A stretch of DNA of 22,950 bases from the NCBI GenBank assembly GCA_013821865.1, contig PNJM01000006.1, forward strand, positions 1 through 22,950, given 5' to 3'. The position numbers were made by a program, and so were the translations under genes. Shown piece by piece: positions 7,722-15,404 of the stretch. Origin of the DNA: Rhodocyclaceae bacterium (lineage in GTDB: Bacteria > Pseudomonadota > Gammaproteobacteria > Burkholderiales > Rhodocyclaceae). The notes beneath the pieces were generated by a model. It was given only the letters and a program-made list of their open reading frames with translations. It searched no databases and had not been told where the DNA came from. Numbering within the stretch: the stretch's first letter is position 1; each line of letters opens with the position of its first letter.

Positions 7722-7821
7722 GTAACTCATACATTTTCTGCCGGCCGCCAATGATGCCGGTCGGCAGAATGGGCAATAAGGCCCTACGGAGCGCAGCGGC
7801 GCTCCGTAGGGCTTTTTTTTT
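7722..7821 (+). ncRNA. Candidate small regulatory RNA, about 100 nt
   Basis: From the predicted start near 7722 the transcript would have a short single-stranded 5' end, then a 12-bp hairpin (7736-7747 with 7758-7769, one G-U pair, ten-base loop), a 12-base linker and then a 14-bp terminator hairpin with nine T residues. There is no plus-strand gene upstream for this terminator to serve: the nearest is fdhA, whose stop is over 500 bases away. No start codon with a ribosome-binding site lies inside. The layout is that of an independent sRNA such as the Fnr-controlled FnrS or AniS. The sequence matches no RNA family I recognise, and the call rests on structure and promoter position only. Confidence 0.5.
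7781..7821 (+). terminator. Very strong Rho-independent terminator
   Basis: GCCCTACGGAGCGC (7781-7794) pairs perfectly with GCGCTCCGTAGGGC (7799-7812) around a four-base loop AGCG, followed directly by nine T (7813-7821). The minus strand has no T run after the stem, so the signal is for the plus strand. Confidence 0.93.
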
Positions 7822-8145
7822 GCTGCGCCGCAAGAACGCTTCAGCCGTCGCGTTTGTTGAAGTAGGACGTTTTCGAAGTGGCGTCTATGAGTTGAGATCC
7901 TGCAGCTCGTTTATCGGCTGGAGCATCGAGGGGGAAAGGAAGGCGAACAGAACTATCGTATTTATTGCGGTGCGGGATCGATAAAACAGGCCGTATTTAA
8001 GCCGAATCATTGGCAATACACCGAGGTTCACCCATCTACGCCCAAACCCTCTGGAGCAGGTTTTCTCTAGGGACGTCAAGTCACATGATACCCCGGTGTT
8101 CGACCTAAATCGACCCGGTTCCCTTTCGCTCGGCTCCTAGCTGGT
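7822..8145. other. Gap between terminator and integrase fragment, nothing recognised
   Basis: About 320 bases with mixed composition. I looked for a tRNA gene or tRNA 3' end that could serve as an integrase attachment site and found none. No supported open reading frame. Confidence 0.5.
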
Positions 8146-8170
8146 TCCTGGAAATCGGGTATTTCCAGGA
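8146..8170 (+). promoter_or_regulatory. Hairpin covering the integrase ribosome-binding site
   Basis: TCCTGGAAAT (8146-8155) pairs perfectly with ATTTCCAGGA (8161-8170) around CGGGT. The right arm contains most of the Shine-Dalgarno AGGAG (8167-8171), five bases from the ATG at 8177. The fold would hide the ribosome-binding site. Confidence 0.55.
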
Positions 8171-8176
8171 GCACTC

Positions 8177-8704
8177 ATGGCTAAAATCAAACTGACAAAA
8201 ATGGTTGTTGACGCTGCACAACCTCAATCCACCGACGTTGAACTACGCGATACCTTAGTGCCGGGCTTCCTGTGCAAAGTCACTCCGGCAGGCCGCAAGG
8301 TCTTCATGGTTCAGTATCGCACCAACGCCGGTGAACGCCGCAAACCCTCGCTCGGGCTGTTCGGCGAGTTGACTGTCGAGCAGGCCCGCTCGCTTGCGCA
8401 AGACTGGCTGGCCGAGGTTCGCCGCGGCGGTGATCCGGGTGGCGAGAAGGCGGAAGCGCGCAAGGCCCCGAGCGTCAAGGAACTGTGCACCCGATTCATG
8501 GAGGACTACTCCAAGACACGCAACAAGCCGAGCACCCAACGCTCATACCAGCATCAAATCGATCGCTCGATCATTCCTGCCTTCGGCAGCAAGAAAGTCT
8601 CTGAAGTCACGCGCATGGACGTGATTGCGCTGATGAAGCGCATGGAAAAATCGCCGATACAGGCCAACCGTGTGCTCGGCTGCATCCGCAAGATGTTCAT
8701 CTAA
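8177..8704 (+). pseudogene. P4-type tyrosine integrase, N-terminal fragment
   Basis: The 175 residues cover the N-terminal arm-binding domain (DUF4102-like, about 1-85, with TLVPGFLCKVTPAGRKVFMV) and the SAM-like core-binding domain (about 95-175, with KPSTQRSYQHQIDRSIIPAF and ANRVLGCIRKMF). The frame stops just where the catalytic domain should begin, so the R-H-x-x-R-Y residues are all missing; full-length relatives are about 400 residues. Start and ribosome-binding site are intact. The truncation point, near 8698, is probably a deletion or recombination joint, because no catalytic-domain sequence follows before phnP. It marks the left border of the phosphonate gene block. The product cannot recombine DNA, though it might still bind arm sites. 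Confidence 0.85.
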
Positions 8705-8767
8705 CGGCATAGTGTTGGCACTCTTTGCTTCCACTGAAACACCGATTCAAGCTGTTCTGGCAATTGG

Positions 8768-9550
8768 TTATTTCCCTCGGCGGCGGTTGATGTCAATCTC
8801 CGACACAACCTGTGAATCATGGGCAACAGTAATGCGAGGGGATAGCTCGCCGACATTTTTCAACCGCCAGGCATCCATATCGTGGCTGATGTGGGTCAAC
8901 CAGACTTTGGCCGGTGTGAGCGTTTCTGCTATCGCCAGGGCGATGGTCAGATCGTTATGGTTGCGCGGCGGATCGTTTTCGGGTGGTTGCGTGCAGTCCA
9001 ACGCCACCAATCCTGGCCGCCAGTCCTTTAGAAACTCCTCCGTCCGGGGAGGCAAACCAACGGTATCTGTCAGATAGGCGAAACGCTGGCCAATGGAATC
9101 TTCTATGGCATAGCCAAACGTTACCTTGGAATGAATCAGGGGTAGTGGCGTTAGCATTAGGTCGCCGACCGTAATCCGATCAAACTTGGAAAGCCGGTGG
9201 AATTCGAGAAGCCCATGATTTTTGTAGAGGTCAGCGCAACCTTCAGAATCCGGTGGCCCGTAGACAGGGATGCGAGCGCCGATTCCCCACCTCAGATGAA
9301 ACAGGCCCTGTACATGATCCGGATGAAAATGCGTCACTACGATTGCCGACAAACTACCCGGCGGAAAACGTTCGGTGAGATCAGTCAGGCCGGCATCGAT
9401 CAGTATGCGGGTGTCGCCCGCTTCCACTAACGCCGTACAGGGGCGGCGGCGGAAGGCCGCAACCGCCCGCGCCCGCATGCAGGCCGGACAATTGCAACCG
9501 TAGAGCGGCACACCACCCGCATCGCCGGTACCGAGAAACGTGACGCGCAT
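8768..9550 (-). CDS. phnP: Phosphoribosyl 1,2-cyclic phosphate phosphodiesterase
   Basis: Opens the 5-phosphoribosyl 1,2-cyclic phosphate released by C-P lyase to ribose 1,5-bisphosphate, the substrate of PhnN. A 260-residue metallo-beta-lactamase-fold protein with the metal motif HFHPDH (residues 74-79), later ligands in LTDTVG and LTHISHD, and the structural-zinc cysteines typical of PhnP rather than of other family members (Cys19, Cys21, Cys24 in GCNCPAC). The ATG at 9550 is chosen because MRVTFLGTGDAGGVPLYG is the known N-terminus and it lies one base past the phnN stop; the frame stays open for 65 more codons upstream inside phnN. It is the last gene of the operon, and no clear terminator follows it. 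Confidence 0.94.
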   Translation of the reverse strand: MRVTFLGTGDAGGVPLYGCNCPACMRARAVAAFRRRPCTALVEAGDTRILIDAGLTDLTERFPPGSLSAIVVTHFHPDHVQGLFHLRWGIGARIPVYGPPDSEGCADLYKNHGLLEFHRLSKFDRITVGDLMLTPLPLIHSKVTFGYAIEDSIGQRFAYLTDTVGLPPRTEEFLKDWRPGLVALDCTQPPENDPPRNHNDLTIALAIAETLTPAKVWLTHISHDMDAWRLKNVGELSPRITVAHDSQVVSEIDINRRRGK

Positions 9551-9551
9551 G

Positions 9552-10124
9552 TCAAGCAAACGCCCGTTCGGATGTGTCGGCAACCGACAGCAATTGCACC
9601 AGGCGCTCGCCTGCTGCGTGCAGTTCACCGTCATTCTGAATGATCTCCAAAGGCCCCTCTGGACGCATGAACTGCCTGGCGCGTGCAATCCGTTGAGATA
9701 TCTGATCCTCCGTTTCTCGGCCGCGGGCGCGCAATCTCGCGGCAAGAACTTCAGGCGAAACGGTGACCAGAACCGCAGTCAATGCCGGGTAGCGGCGTCT
9801 TGCTTCCGGCAGGTACTCGCGGGAGCCGTTCATCACCACGTTGCAGCCCTTGGCCAGCCAAAGGTTGATTTCCCGGCCGATGCCATAGCGCAAGCCGTGG
9901 CTTTCCCAATACATGGTGAAGAGGCCGGCAGCCAGGCGGGCGTCGAACTCGGTCTCGGTCAGGGCGACGTGGTTTTCCCCGTGGAGTTCCACCGGCCGCG
10001 TGATGTAGCGGTGCGCGAAGACCACGCCGGGGTCGCCCGCAAGGCGCTCGCGGCCGTAGCGCATCAGGCTGTCCTTGCCGCTGCCGGAGGGACCGATGAC
10101 GTAGAACAGCTTCCCCTCAGCCAT
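9552..10124 (-). CDS. phnN: Ribose 1,5-bisphosphate phosphokinase
   Basis: Phosphorylates ribose 1,5-bisphosphate with ATP to PRPP, returning the ribose of the C-P lyase intermediate to nucleotide metabolism. The 190-residue protein is of the usual length and has a guanylate-kinase-like P-loop GPSGSGKDS (residues 11-19), the RYITRP segment and a lid region RLRARGRE. Its start lies within the last eight bases of phnM, and its stop is one base before the phnP start, so translation is coupled on both sides. Confidence 0.94.
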   Translation of the reverse strand: MAEGKLFYVIGPSGSGKDSLMRYGRERLAGDPGVVFAHRYITRPVELHGENHVALTETEFDARLAAGLFTMYWESHGLRYGIGREINLWLAKGCNVVMNGSREYLPEARRRYPALTAVLVTVSPEVLAARLRARGRETEDQISQRIARARQFMRPEGPLEIIQNDGELHAAGERLVQLLSVADTSERAFA

Positions 10125-11271
10125 GGTCGAACCGTGCCTCGAACACCGGCTTGCCCGCCGAGAAAACGCCGCTCGCCTGGGCCAGCCCGTTGATGTGCGC
10201 GACGGCGACCAGATCGGCGCGCTTGCCTACGGCAATCTCACCGCGATCCGACAGACCCGCCGCCTTGGCCGGGTTGGCGCTGACCAGCCGTACTGCGTCG
10301 GCCAGGCCGATGCCCGCCAGTTCCGGCAGGCGGAAGACCGCCACGATCAGCGTCGCCGGGTGATAGTCGGCACACAGGCAGTCGGCGACGCCCGCGAGCA
10401 CGGCATCCAGCGCCCGAACGGCGCCAGACTGGCTTTTGCCGCGCAGGATGTTGGGCGCGCCGAACACGGTGCTCATACCGCGTTCGCGTGCGGCACGCGC
10501 GGTTTCCAGATTGATAGGGAACTCCGATATCCCGACACCCAGACCGTGCAGGGTCTCCACCTTTTCCGGCGTATCGTCGTCATGGGAGGATATGCGGATA
10601 CCCTTGTTCTTTGCTGCGTCGATCAGTAACCGGATACGGGCCATGGCGCCTTCGGCCTGGGCGAGCTTGTTCTCCACCAGGCTGTCCAGTTCGGCTTCCG
10701 ACTTCTTGTAGGTGCGGGCCAGATAATCGCGGAAGGCGGCGATGTCCTTGAACTGCCCCTGTCCGGGCGAGTGATCCATCACCGAAAGCAGGTGCATCTC
10801 GTCACCCGCCATCAGCTCAAGCAGGATTTCTGGCGCCGTCGGATCGGTCACTTCGTAGCGGCAGTGCACCCGGTTGTCGACCAAGCCGTGCGGGTTCCAG
10901 GCGTGGACCGCGCGCGCCACGGAGGCAGCGAAGGCGTTGTTGCGTACGCCGAGTTCCTCGTTGGCAAAGGATAGCGCGTGAAACACCGTGGTGACGCCGG
11001 CGGCCGCGTTGCGCTTGTCGGCCTGGGCGCAGGCGAAGTCGAGCGGGAAATGCACGTTGGGGCGCGGTTCGACTTCCTTCTCCAGCGCGTCGCAGTGCAG
11101 GTCGATCATGCCGGGAATCAGCGTCTTGCCGCGAAGGTCGAAGGTTTTCGCGCCGTTGCCCGATTTTGGGTTGATGGCCGCGATAACGCCGTCCTCGATC
11201 AGCACGGCGCCGTCATCGACGACGGCGTCGGGAAGCACCACACGGGCGCCGGTGAGATAAAGCTTGTTCAT
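10117..11271 (-). CDS. phnM: alpha-D-ribose 1-methylphosphonate 5-triphosphate diphosphatase
   Basis: Amidohydrolase-superfamily enzyme that removes pyrophosphate from the ribose-phosphonate triphosphate made by the PhnGHI(L) system, giving the 5-phosphate substrate of PhnJ. The 384-residue protein fits PhnM. Metal-site features include DLHCDA (His59, Asp61), KxVEPRP just after, the central SSHDDDTPE and the late CADYHPATL. The ATG at 11271 is used because MNKLYLTGARVVLPD is the family start; it has AAGGAG upstream and overlaps the phnL stop in ATGA. The open frame continues upstream only as antisense-like sequence inside phnL. Confidence 0.94.
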   Translation of the reverse strand: MNKLYLTGARVVLPDAVVDDGAVLIEDGVIAAINPKSGNGAKTFDLRGKTLIPGMIDLHCDALEKEVEPRPNVHFPLDFACAQADKRNAAAGVTTVFHALSFANEELGVRNNAFAASVARAVHAWNPHGLVDNRVHCRYEVTDPTAPEILLELMAGDEMHLLSVMDHSPGQGQFKDIAAFRDYLARTYKKSEAELDSLVENKLAQAEGAMARIRLLIDAAKNKGIRISSHDDDTPEKVETLHGLGVGISEFPINLETARAARERGMSTVFGAPNILRGKSQSGAVRALDAVLAGVADCLCADYHPATLIVAVFRLPELAGIGLADAVRLVSANPAKAAGLSDRGEIAVGKRADLVAVAHINGLAQASGVFSAGKPVFEARFDHG

Positions 11272-11990
11272 GCAATCTCCTTGAGGAGTTCCTCGACGGC
11301 GGGCGGCGGAGCCAGTTCGACGACCTGATCGGCCAGCCGGCGGGTGGTTTCGGGGTGGTGGAAAATGGCGAGCATGGCCGTGCCCTCGGACTTGAGTCCT
11401 TCGATCAGGCCGATCACGCATTCGGCGGTGGCCGGATCAAGGCTGGCGGTCGGCTCGTCGAGCAGCAGGAGGCGCGGGCGGGCGATGAAGCCGCGGGCCA
11501 GGTTCACCCGCTGACGTTCGCCGCCGGAAAACGTCGCCGGCGAAACGCTCCACAGACGCTCCGGCAGCTTCATGGCGGACAGCAGTTCGGCGGCACTCTG
11601 TTTTGCCTCCTCGCGTGGAACGCCAAGGCCCAACAGTGGTTGCGCCACGACATCGAGCGTCGTCTGGCGCGGCAGGCAATGCAGGAACTGCGTGACGAAG
11701 CCGATTTCGCGGCGCCGCAACTCCAGTATCTGGTGCTCGCTGGCCAGGGCCAGATCCAGCTCGTGGCCTGCCACATCGCGATAAAGAATGCGGCCGGCGC
11801 TCGGCAGGTAGGTGCGGTAGATGCCCTTCAGCACCGAGGACTTGCCGGCGCCGGTGGGGCCGATCAAGGCCGTGAGTTCGCCGGTGCGCACCGTGAAGCT
11901 GACGTTGTGGGAGGACGGGATCAGCTTGTTCTGCTCGTGGAGCTGGAAATGCTTGCCGTAGCCATCGACCTGGAGAATGGGTGGAATCAT
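11268..11990 (-). CDS. phnL: C-P lyase complex ABC-type ATPase PhnL
   Basis: A 240-residue ATPase of the ABC class that associates with the C-P lyase core rather than with a membrane transporter; in the E. coli complex it stacks on PhnK. The Walker A motif is GPTGAGKSS (residues 44-52), the signature is FSGGERQRVNLAR, and Walker B is LLLLDEPTASLD followed by the switch histidine in FHHPE. It starts ten bases after the phnK stop and its stop overlaps phnM. PhnL is also needed for the PhnGHI-catalysed nucleosidyl transfer in vitro. Confidence 0.94.
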   Translation of the reverse strand: MIPPILQVDGYGKHFQLHEQNKLIPSSHNVSFTVRTGELTALIGPTGAGKSSVLKGIYRTYLPSAGRILYRDVAGHELDLALASEHQILELRRREIGFVTQFLHCLPRQTTLDVVAQPLLGLGVPREEAKQSAAELLSAMKLPERLWSVSPATFSGGERQRVNLARGFIARPRLLLLDEPTASLDPATAECVIGLIEGLKSEGTAMLAIFHHPETTRRLADQVVELAPPPAVEELLKEIA

Positions 11991-12000
11991 GATGTGTTCC

Positions 12001-12831
12001 TCACAGGGCCGACGCCACCAGCCGCTGGGTATAGGCGTGCTGAGGGTCTTCCAGGATTTGATCGGTGAGCCCCGTCTCGATGACGCGGCCGTATTTCATG
12101 ACGATGGCCCGGCCGGCCAGCAGCCGGATCACGCCCAGGTCGTGGGTGACGACGACCATGGCGGTTTTTAGCTCCTGCTGGATTTCCAGGATCAGGTCGA
12201 GAATGCGGGCCTGCACCGAGAGATCGAGACCGGTGGTCACCTCGTCCAGGAACAGCAGAGGCGGTCGGGTGGCGAGCGCCTTGGCGATCTGCACGCGTTG
12301 CTGCATGCCGCCGGAGAAGTTCTTCGGTAGATCGTCGACGCGAGAGAGCAGCACCTCGGTGCGTGCCAGCAGGGCCTTGGCCCGTTCGCGAATGGCGCCG
12401 TAGTCCATTAGGTCGCTCATCAGCAACCGTTCCGCGATGTTGCCGCCGGCACTGATGTTGAAGTTCAGGCCCAGATTAGGATTCTGATAGACCATCCCGA
12501 AGCGGTGATTGCGCAGCCAGCGCTGCTGGGCGGCATTCAACGAAAACAGATCATGTTGCCGGTCGCTGTCGTAGAAAATCGCTTCGCCGCCGGAGGGTGC
12601 CTGATCGAAATAGAGGGCCTTCACCACCGTCGACTTGCCACTGCCCGACTCGCCCATGACGCCCAGAATCTCCCCCTCGAACAGGTCGAAGGAAACATCA
12701 TGGATGGCGACGACGCTGCCACAATGCGGACATAGGTTGGTGTCGACCTCCGGACCGGTGGATTCGAGGCATTGCGGGCAGCCCGGGCCGTAGATTTTGC
12801 TCAAGCCTCGGACCTCAAGAATCTTGTTCAT
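12001..12831 (-). CDS. phnK: C-P lyase complex ABC-type ATPase PhnK, with zinc-ribbon-like insertion
   Basis: The ABC-type ATPase that binds the PhnJ face of the C-P lyase core. Walker A is GESGSGKST (residues 60-68), the signature is FSGGMQQRVQIAK, Walker B LLFLDEVTTGLD, and the late VVTHDLGVIRLLAGRAIVMK matches PhnK. The length is 276 residues against about 252 in E. coli. The extra is an insertion after KIYGPG carrying Cys18, Cys21, Cys34 and Cys37 (CPQC, then twelve residues, then CPHC), a zinc-ribbon or rubredoxin-knuckle pattern. The ATG at 12831 overlaps the phnJ stop in ATGA and precedes MNKILEVRGLSKIYG. The insertion's role is unknown; it could dock to PhnJ or act as a structural zinc site. 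Confidence 0.92.
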   Translation of the reverse strand: MNKILEVRGLSKIYGPGCPQCLESTGPEVDTNLCPHCGSVVAIHDVSFDLFEGEILGVMGESGSGKSTVVKALYFDQAPSGGEAIFYDSDRQHDLFSLNAAQQRWLRNHRFGMVYQNPNLGLNFNISAGGNIAERLLMSDLMDYGAIRERAKALLARTEVLLSRVDDLPKNFSGGMQQRVQIAKALATRPPLLFLDEVTTGLDLSVQARILDLILEIQQELKTAMVVVTHDLGVIRLLAGRAIVMKYGRVIETGLTDQILEDPQHAYTQRLVASAL

Positions 12832-13721
12832 GCCAGTTCTCCCTGAGGATGTTCGGTCCGGAGCAATTGCTCGTCGCACCAATCGCTGTCCGAGCATTGC
12901 CAGGTCTTGCTGCCCGAATCGGCTACGAACTCATCGAGGAAGGAATCCGTGCAGCCGCAGCGGGCGCAGGCGCGGCGCCGCCCCGCTGCGTCGCGGAAAT
13001 CCTCGACGCGAAATGGCACGTCGCTGAAGGCCAGCGGTTCCGCCCTGGTGTGCGGCGGCACGGCGTAGATTTTCTTCTCGCGCCCGGCGCCGAACAGAAC
13101 CAGCGCCGCCGAATCGTTGAGCTTGGGCACATCCCAGCGCGGGATCGGCGAAGGATCGATGACGTAATGGCCGTTGATGCGCGTCGGATAGCGATGCGAG
13201 ATCGTGATCTCGTCGAACTTGACGATGTCCTCGTACAGCTTCACCAGCAGGCGCGAGTAGTCCGCCTCGCCATGCATGGTCTTGCGCTTGTCCTCGGAAG
13301 GCTCGACCACCACCAGCGGATCGGGGTATGGCACCTGCAGGACGATGATCTGGCTGGCCGTGAGCGCCAGTTCCGGGATGCGGTGGCGCGACTGGACGAG
13401 GGTGCACTCCGCCGTTTTCGTGGTCGTGGAAACACCGGGGCAGGTCATCTCGATGAACTGGCGCAGGTTGACGGCGTTGACCGAGTCGTCCGAACCCTGG
13501 TCGATGACCTTCACCACCTCGTTGGGGCCGATCAGCGACAGGGTGAGTTGCAGGCCGCCGGTGCCGAAGCCGCGCCCCATGGGCATTTCACGCGAGGCGT
13601 AGGGCACCTGGTAGCCCGGGATCGCGATCGCCTTGAGGACGGCCCGGCGTACTTCCTTCTTGGCGTACTCGTCGAGGAAACCGAAGTTGTAGGCATTCGT
13701 GGTGTGGGTCATGGCGTTCAT
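12828..13721 (-). CDS. phnJ: alpha-D-ribose 1-methylphosphonate 5-phosphate C-P lyase (radical SAM)
   Basis: The enzyme that breaks the carbon-phosphorus bond using S-adenosylmethionine and a [4Fe-4S] cluster, releasing an alkane (methane from methylphosphonate) and the cyclic ribose phosphate. The 297-residue protein starts in PhnJ style (YNFGFLDEYAKKEVRRA). Cysteines 252, 255, 276 and 282 (CARC and CSDSDWC) reproduce the spacing of E. coli Cys241/244/266/272 within one residue: three cluster ligands and the thiyl-radical cysteine. The ATG at 13721 overlaps the phnI stop (ATGA); an in-frame ATG at 13712 is the alternative. The much longer open frame upstream lies inside phnI and is not real. 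Confidence 0.95.
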   Translation of the reverse strand: MNAMTHTTNAYNFGFLDEYAKKEVRRAVLKAIAIPGYQVPYASREMPMGRGFGTGGLQLTLSLIGPNEVVKVIDQGSDDSVNAVNLRQFIEMTCPGVSTTTKTAECTLVQSRHRIPELALTASQIIVLQVPYPDPLVVVEPSEDKRKTMHGEADYSRLLVKLYEDIVKFDEITISHRYPTRINGHYVIDPSPIPRWDVPKLNDSAALVLFGAGREKKIYAVPPHTRAEPLAFSDVPFRVEDFRDAAGRRRACARCGCTDSFLDEFVADSGSKTWQCSDSDWCDEQLLRTEHPQGELA

Positions 13722-14836
13722 GCGGGTTCCCCTGACTTCTGCTGCGTCGTCCGCAGACGGTCCAGGTCGGATTGAAAGGTGACGTAGTGGGGCATCTTGT
13801 AGTGCGAGGCGAAACCCATGGAGTCGACGCCATCGACGTGGAGCAGGACAAACTCGGGGTCTTCGGAGGGGTTGGCCGGACCATCCTTCATGCCCTTCTG
13901 CAGCGCGCGGTCGAGAATCGCCATGGAGATGGCCTTGACTTCGTTGTGGCCGAAACACGCGCCGTAGCCGACGGTGAACACGGGTTTTCCGCCGCCTTCG
14001 GCTTCGTACATGGCCACCACCTCGCACTCGGTGATCAGCACCTCGCCTGCTTCGGTGAATTCGCCGGTCACCGGATGCGGCAGGGTTACCGGCAGGTAGC
14101 CGACCCGCAGTTCCGCCACCGTCGGATGCACATCGCCATAACCACGCATGTTGGAGTAGGCGATCCCGAGGAGCGATCCGGTTTCTGCCCGCGCCATGGT
14201 GGCCAGCGCGGCCGAACGCGGCACGGGAAACACCAGTGGCTCACGGGTGATATCGAACGCCGCCTGCTGGCGGGTGGCGCTGACCGGTGGCAACAGGTCT
14301 TCGGCACGCAGGGCGTCGAGCACCTTCGGAAAGCTGTCCGGCAGTTGTGCGTCAGGGCAGGTTTCCAGCCACTCCCGAGCTATGGCCCGGAAGGCCTCCG
14401 GCGACTCGTCCATCAGATCGAGGCGGAGCAGGCGCAGAGCGTAATCGGGGGTCGGGCCGAGCATCTGGCCGCCGGGAATTTCCTTGAAAGCGGACGAGAT
14501 GCGGCGAATCAGGCGCATCCGCGAGGTGTCGAGTGGCGGCGTCGCGGAAAGGCGCGGCCGGGTGGAGCGCCAGGCACGCAGCGCGAAAGCGGCTTCCAAC
14601 GTGTCCCCAAGACTTTGCTTCACGGCGAGTGCGGCGAATTTGGGGTGATACACCCCGCCCTCGGAAATGACGCGATCAACCAGATGGCGCAGTTGATGAA
14701 GAATGGCATCGATCTTGAGGGGTTCGGGCGGTTCGGTGCAGGTATTGCCCAGCCCCTCCTCGGTGCGCAGAAACTCGGTGACGGCAGCGGCTCCGGCAAT
14801 GGCGCGCCCGCCGCCCTTGATGGCAACGTAACTCAT
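13718..14836 (-). CDS. phnI: alpha-D-ribose 1-methylphosphonate 5-triphosphate synthase subunit PhnI
   Basis: Nucleosidase subunit that, with PhnG, PhnH and PhnL, displaces adenine from ATP by the phosphonate, committing the substrate to the pathway. The 372-residue product is close to the 354 of E. coli and carries the PhnI hallmarks MSYVAIKGGGRAI at the start, PLDTSRMRLIRRISSAFKEI in the middle, and ECEVVAMYEAEGGGKPVFTVGYGACFGHNE, followed by LLHVDGVDSMGFASHYKMPHY. The ATG at 14836 lies one base past the phnH stop. An open extension to 14953 is inside phnH and is rejected. Confidence 0.95.
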   Translation of the reverse strand: MSYVAIKGGGRAIAGAAAVTEFLRTEEGLGNTCTEPPEPLKIDAILHQLRHLVDRVISEGGVYHPKFAALAVKQSLGDTLEAAFALRAWRSTRPRLSATPPLDTSRMRLIRRISSAFKEIPGGQMLGPTPDYALRLLRLDLMDESPEAFRAIAREWLETCPDAQLPDSFPKVLDALRAEDLLPPVSATRQQAAFDITREPLVFPVPRSAALATMARAETGSLLGIAYSNMRGYGDVHPTVAELRVGYLPVTLPHPVTGEFTEAGEVLITECEVVAMYEAEGGGKPVFTVGYGACFGHNEVKAISMAILDRALQKGMKDGPANPSEDPEFVLLHVDGVDSMGFASHYKMPHYVTFQSDLDRLRTTQQKSGEPA

Positions 14837-14837
14837 C

Positions 14838-15404
14838 TCAGAAAGCCTCCCCGGAAATACGGATGCGCGTTGTACGCGCCAGCGCGACGATGCGTGTCGC
14901 ATCGGAGAGCAGCAGGTCGACCCCCAGGGGAAAGCCGCCGACCCAATCGGCACGGCGCGTCAGCCAGTCGGGATGCAGGCCCGTTAGACGCAGTGCTCGC
15001 CGGCCATCGACGCCAGGGCCGGCAAGATCCAGAGACAAGGCCCCGTGGCCCACGCTGTCGACCTCGATGAGGATGGTGGAACCGAATTCCGGAGATTCCA
15101 GCGAGCCCAGTGGCGGCTGGAAATCGGGGGCACGATGCCCGTTGGCCACGACGTAACGGGCACTCTCGGTTGCTCCCGGTTTGGCTTGAAGCAAAGGCCA
15201 GTCCGCTTCGGCGATTTGCCCGTGGGGGTCGGCCAGCGTCATTTCCCCGTCCATCAAGGTGGCCAGCACGGTGCGTTGCGCGGAAGCGCCGTCAACGCAG
15301 GCGCTCAGATCACGTATGTCGCCGGGACGCGAGAAGGCTTCGACCAGTTCGCGGAATACGCGCTGCTGGACGTCTGCCTGCCAGATGGATTCAGCCTTCA
15401 TCAT
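14838..15404 (-). CDS. phnH: C-P lyase core subunit PhnH
   Basis: Core subunit of the PhnGHIJ complex with a PLP-transferase-like fold but no known independent activity. The 188-residue length is close to the usual 190-195. Recognised from VFRELVEAFSRPGDI near the start, the central RYVVANG, and the C-terminal GGFPLGVDLLLSD followed by ALARTTRI. The start overlaps the end of phnG by 14 bases; two tandem ATG codons (15404 and 15401) are possible. Confidence 0.93.
   Translation of the reverse strand: MMKAESIWQADVQQRVFRELVEAFSRPGDIRDLSACVDGASAQRTVLATLMDGEMTLADPHGQIAEADWPLLQAKPGATESARYVVANGHRAPDFQPPLGSLESPEFGSTILIEVDSVGHGALSLDLAGPGVDGRRALRLTGLHPDWLTRRADWVGGFPLGVDLLLSDATRIVALARTTRIRISGEAF

Noticed and set aside
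7585..7833. An 82-codon minus-strand open frame over the small-RNA region
   Set aside because: It reads through the terminator stem and T run as Lys/Arg/Ala repeats and has no ribosome-binding site.
7822..8145. A tRNA gene or tRNA 3' end as attachment site upstream of the integrase
   Set aside because: No cloverleaf and no T-arm GTTCRANNC sequence in the right context were found on either strand.
12828..14027. A longer PhnJ starting at 14027
   Set aside because: The extra 102 residues are read from inside phnI in another frame and are low-complexity basic sequence. The ATG at 13721 gives the family N-terminus and an ATGA overlap.
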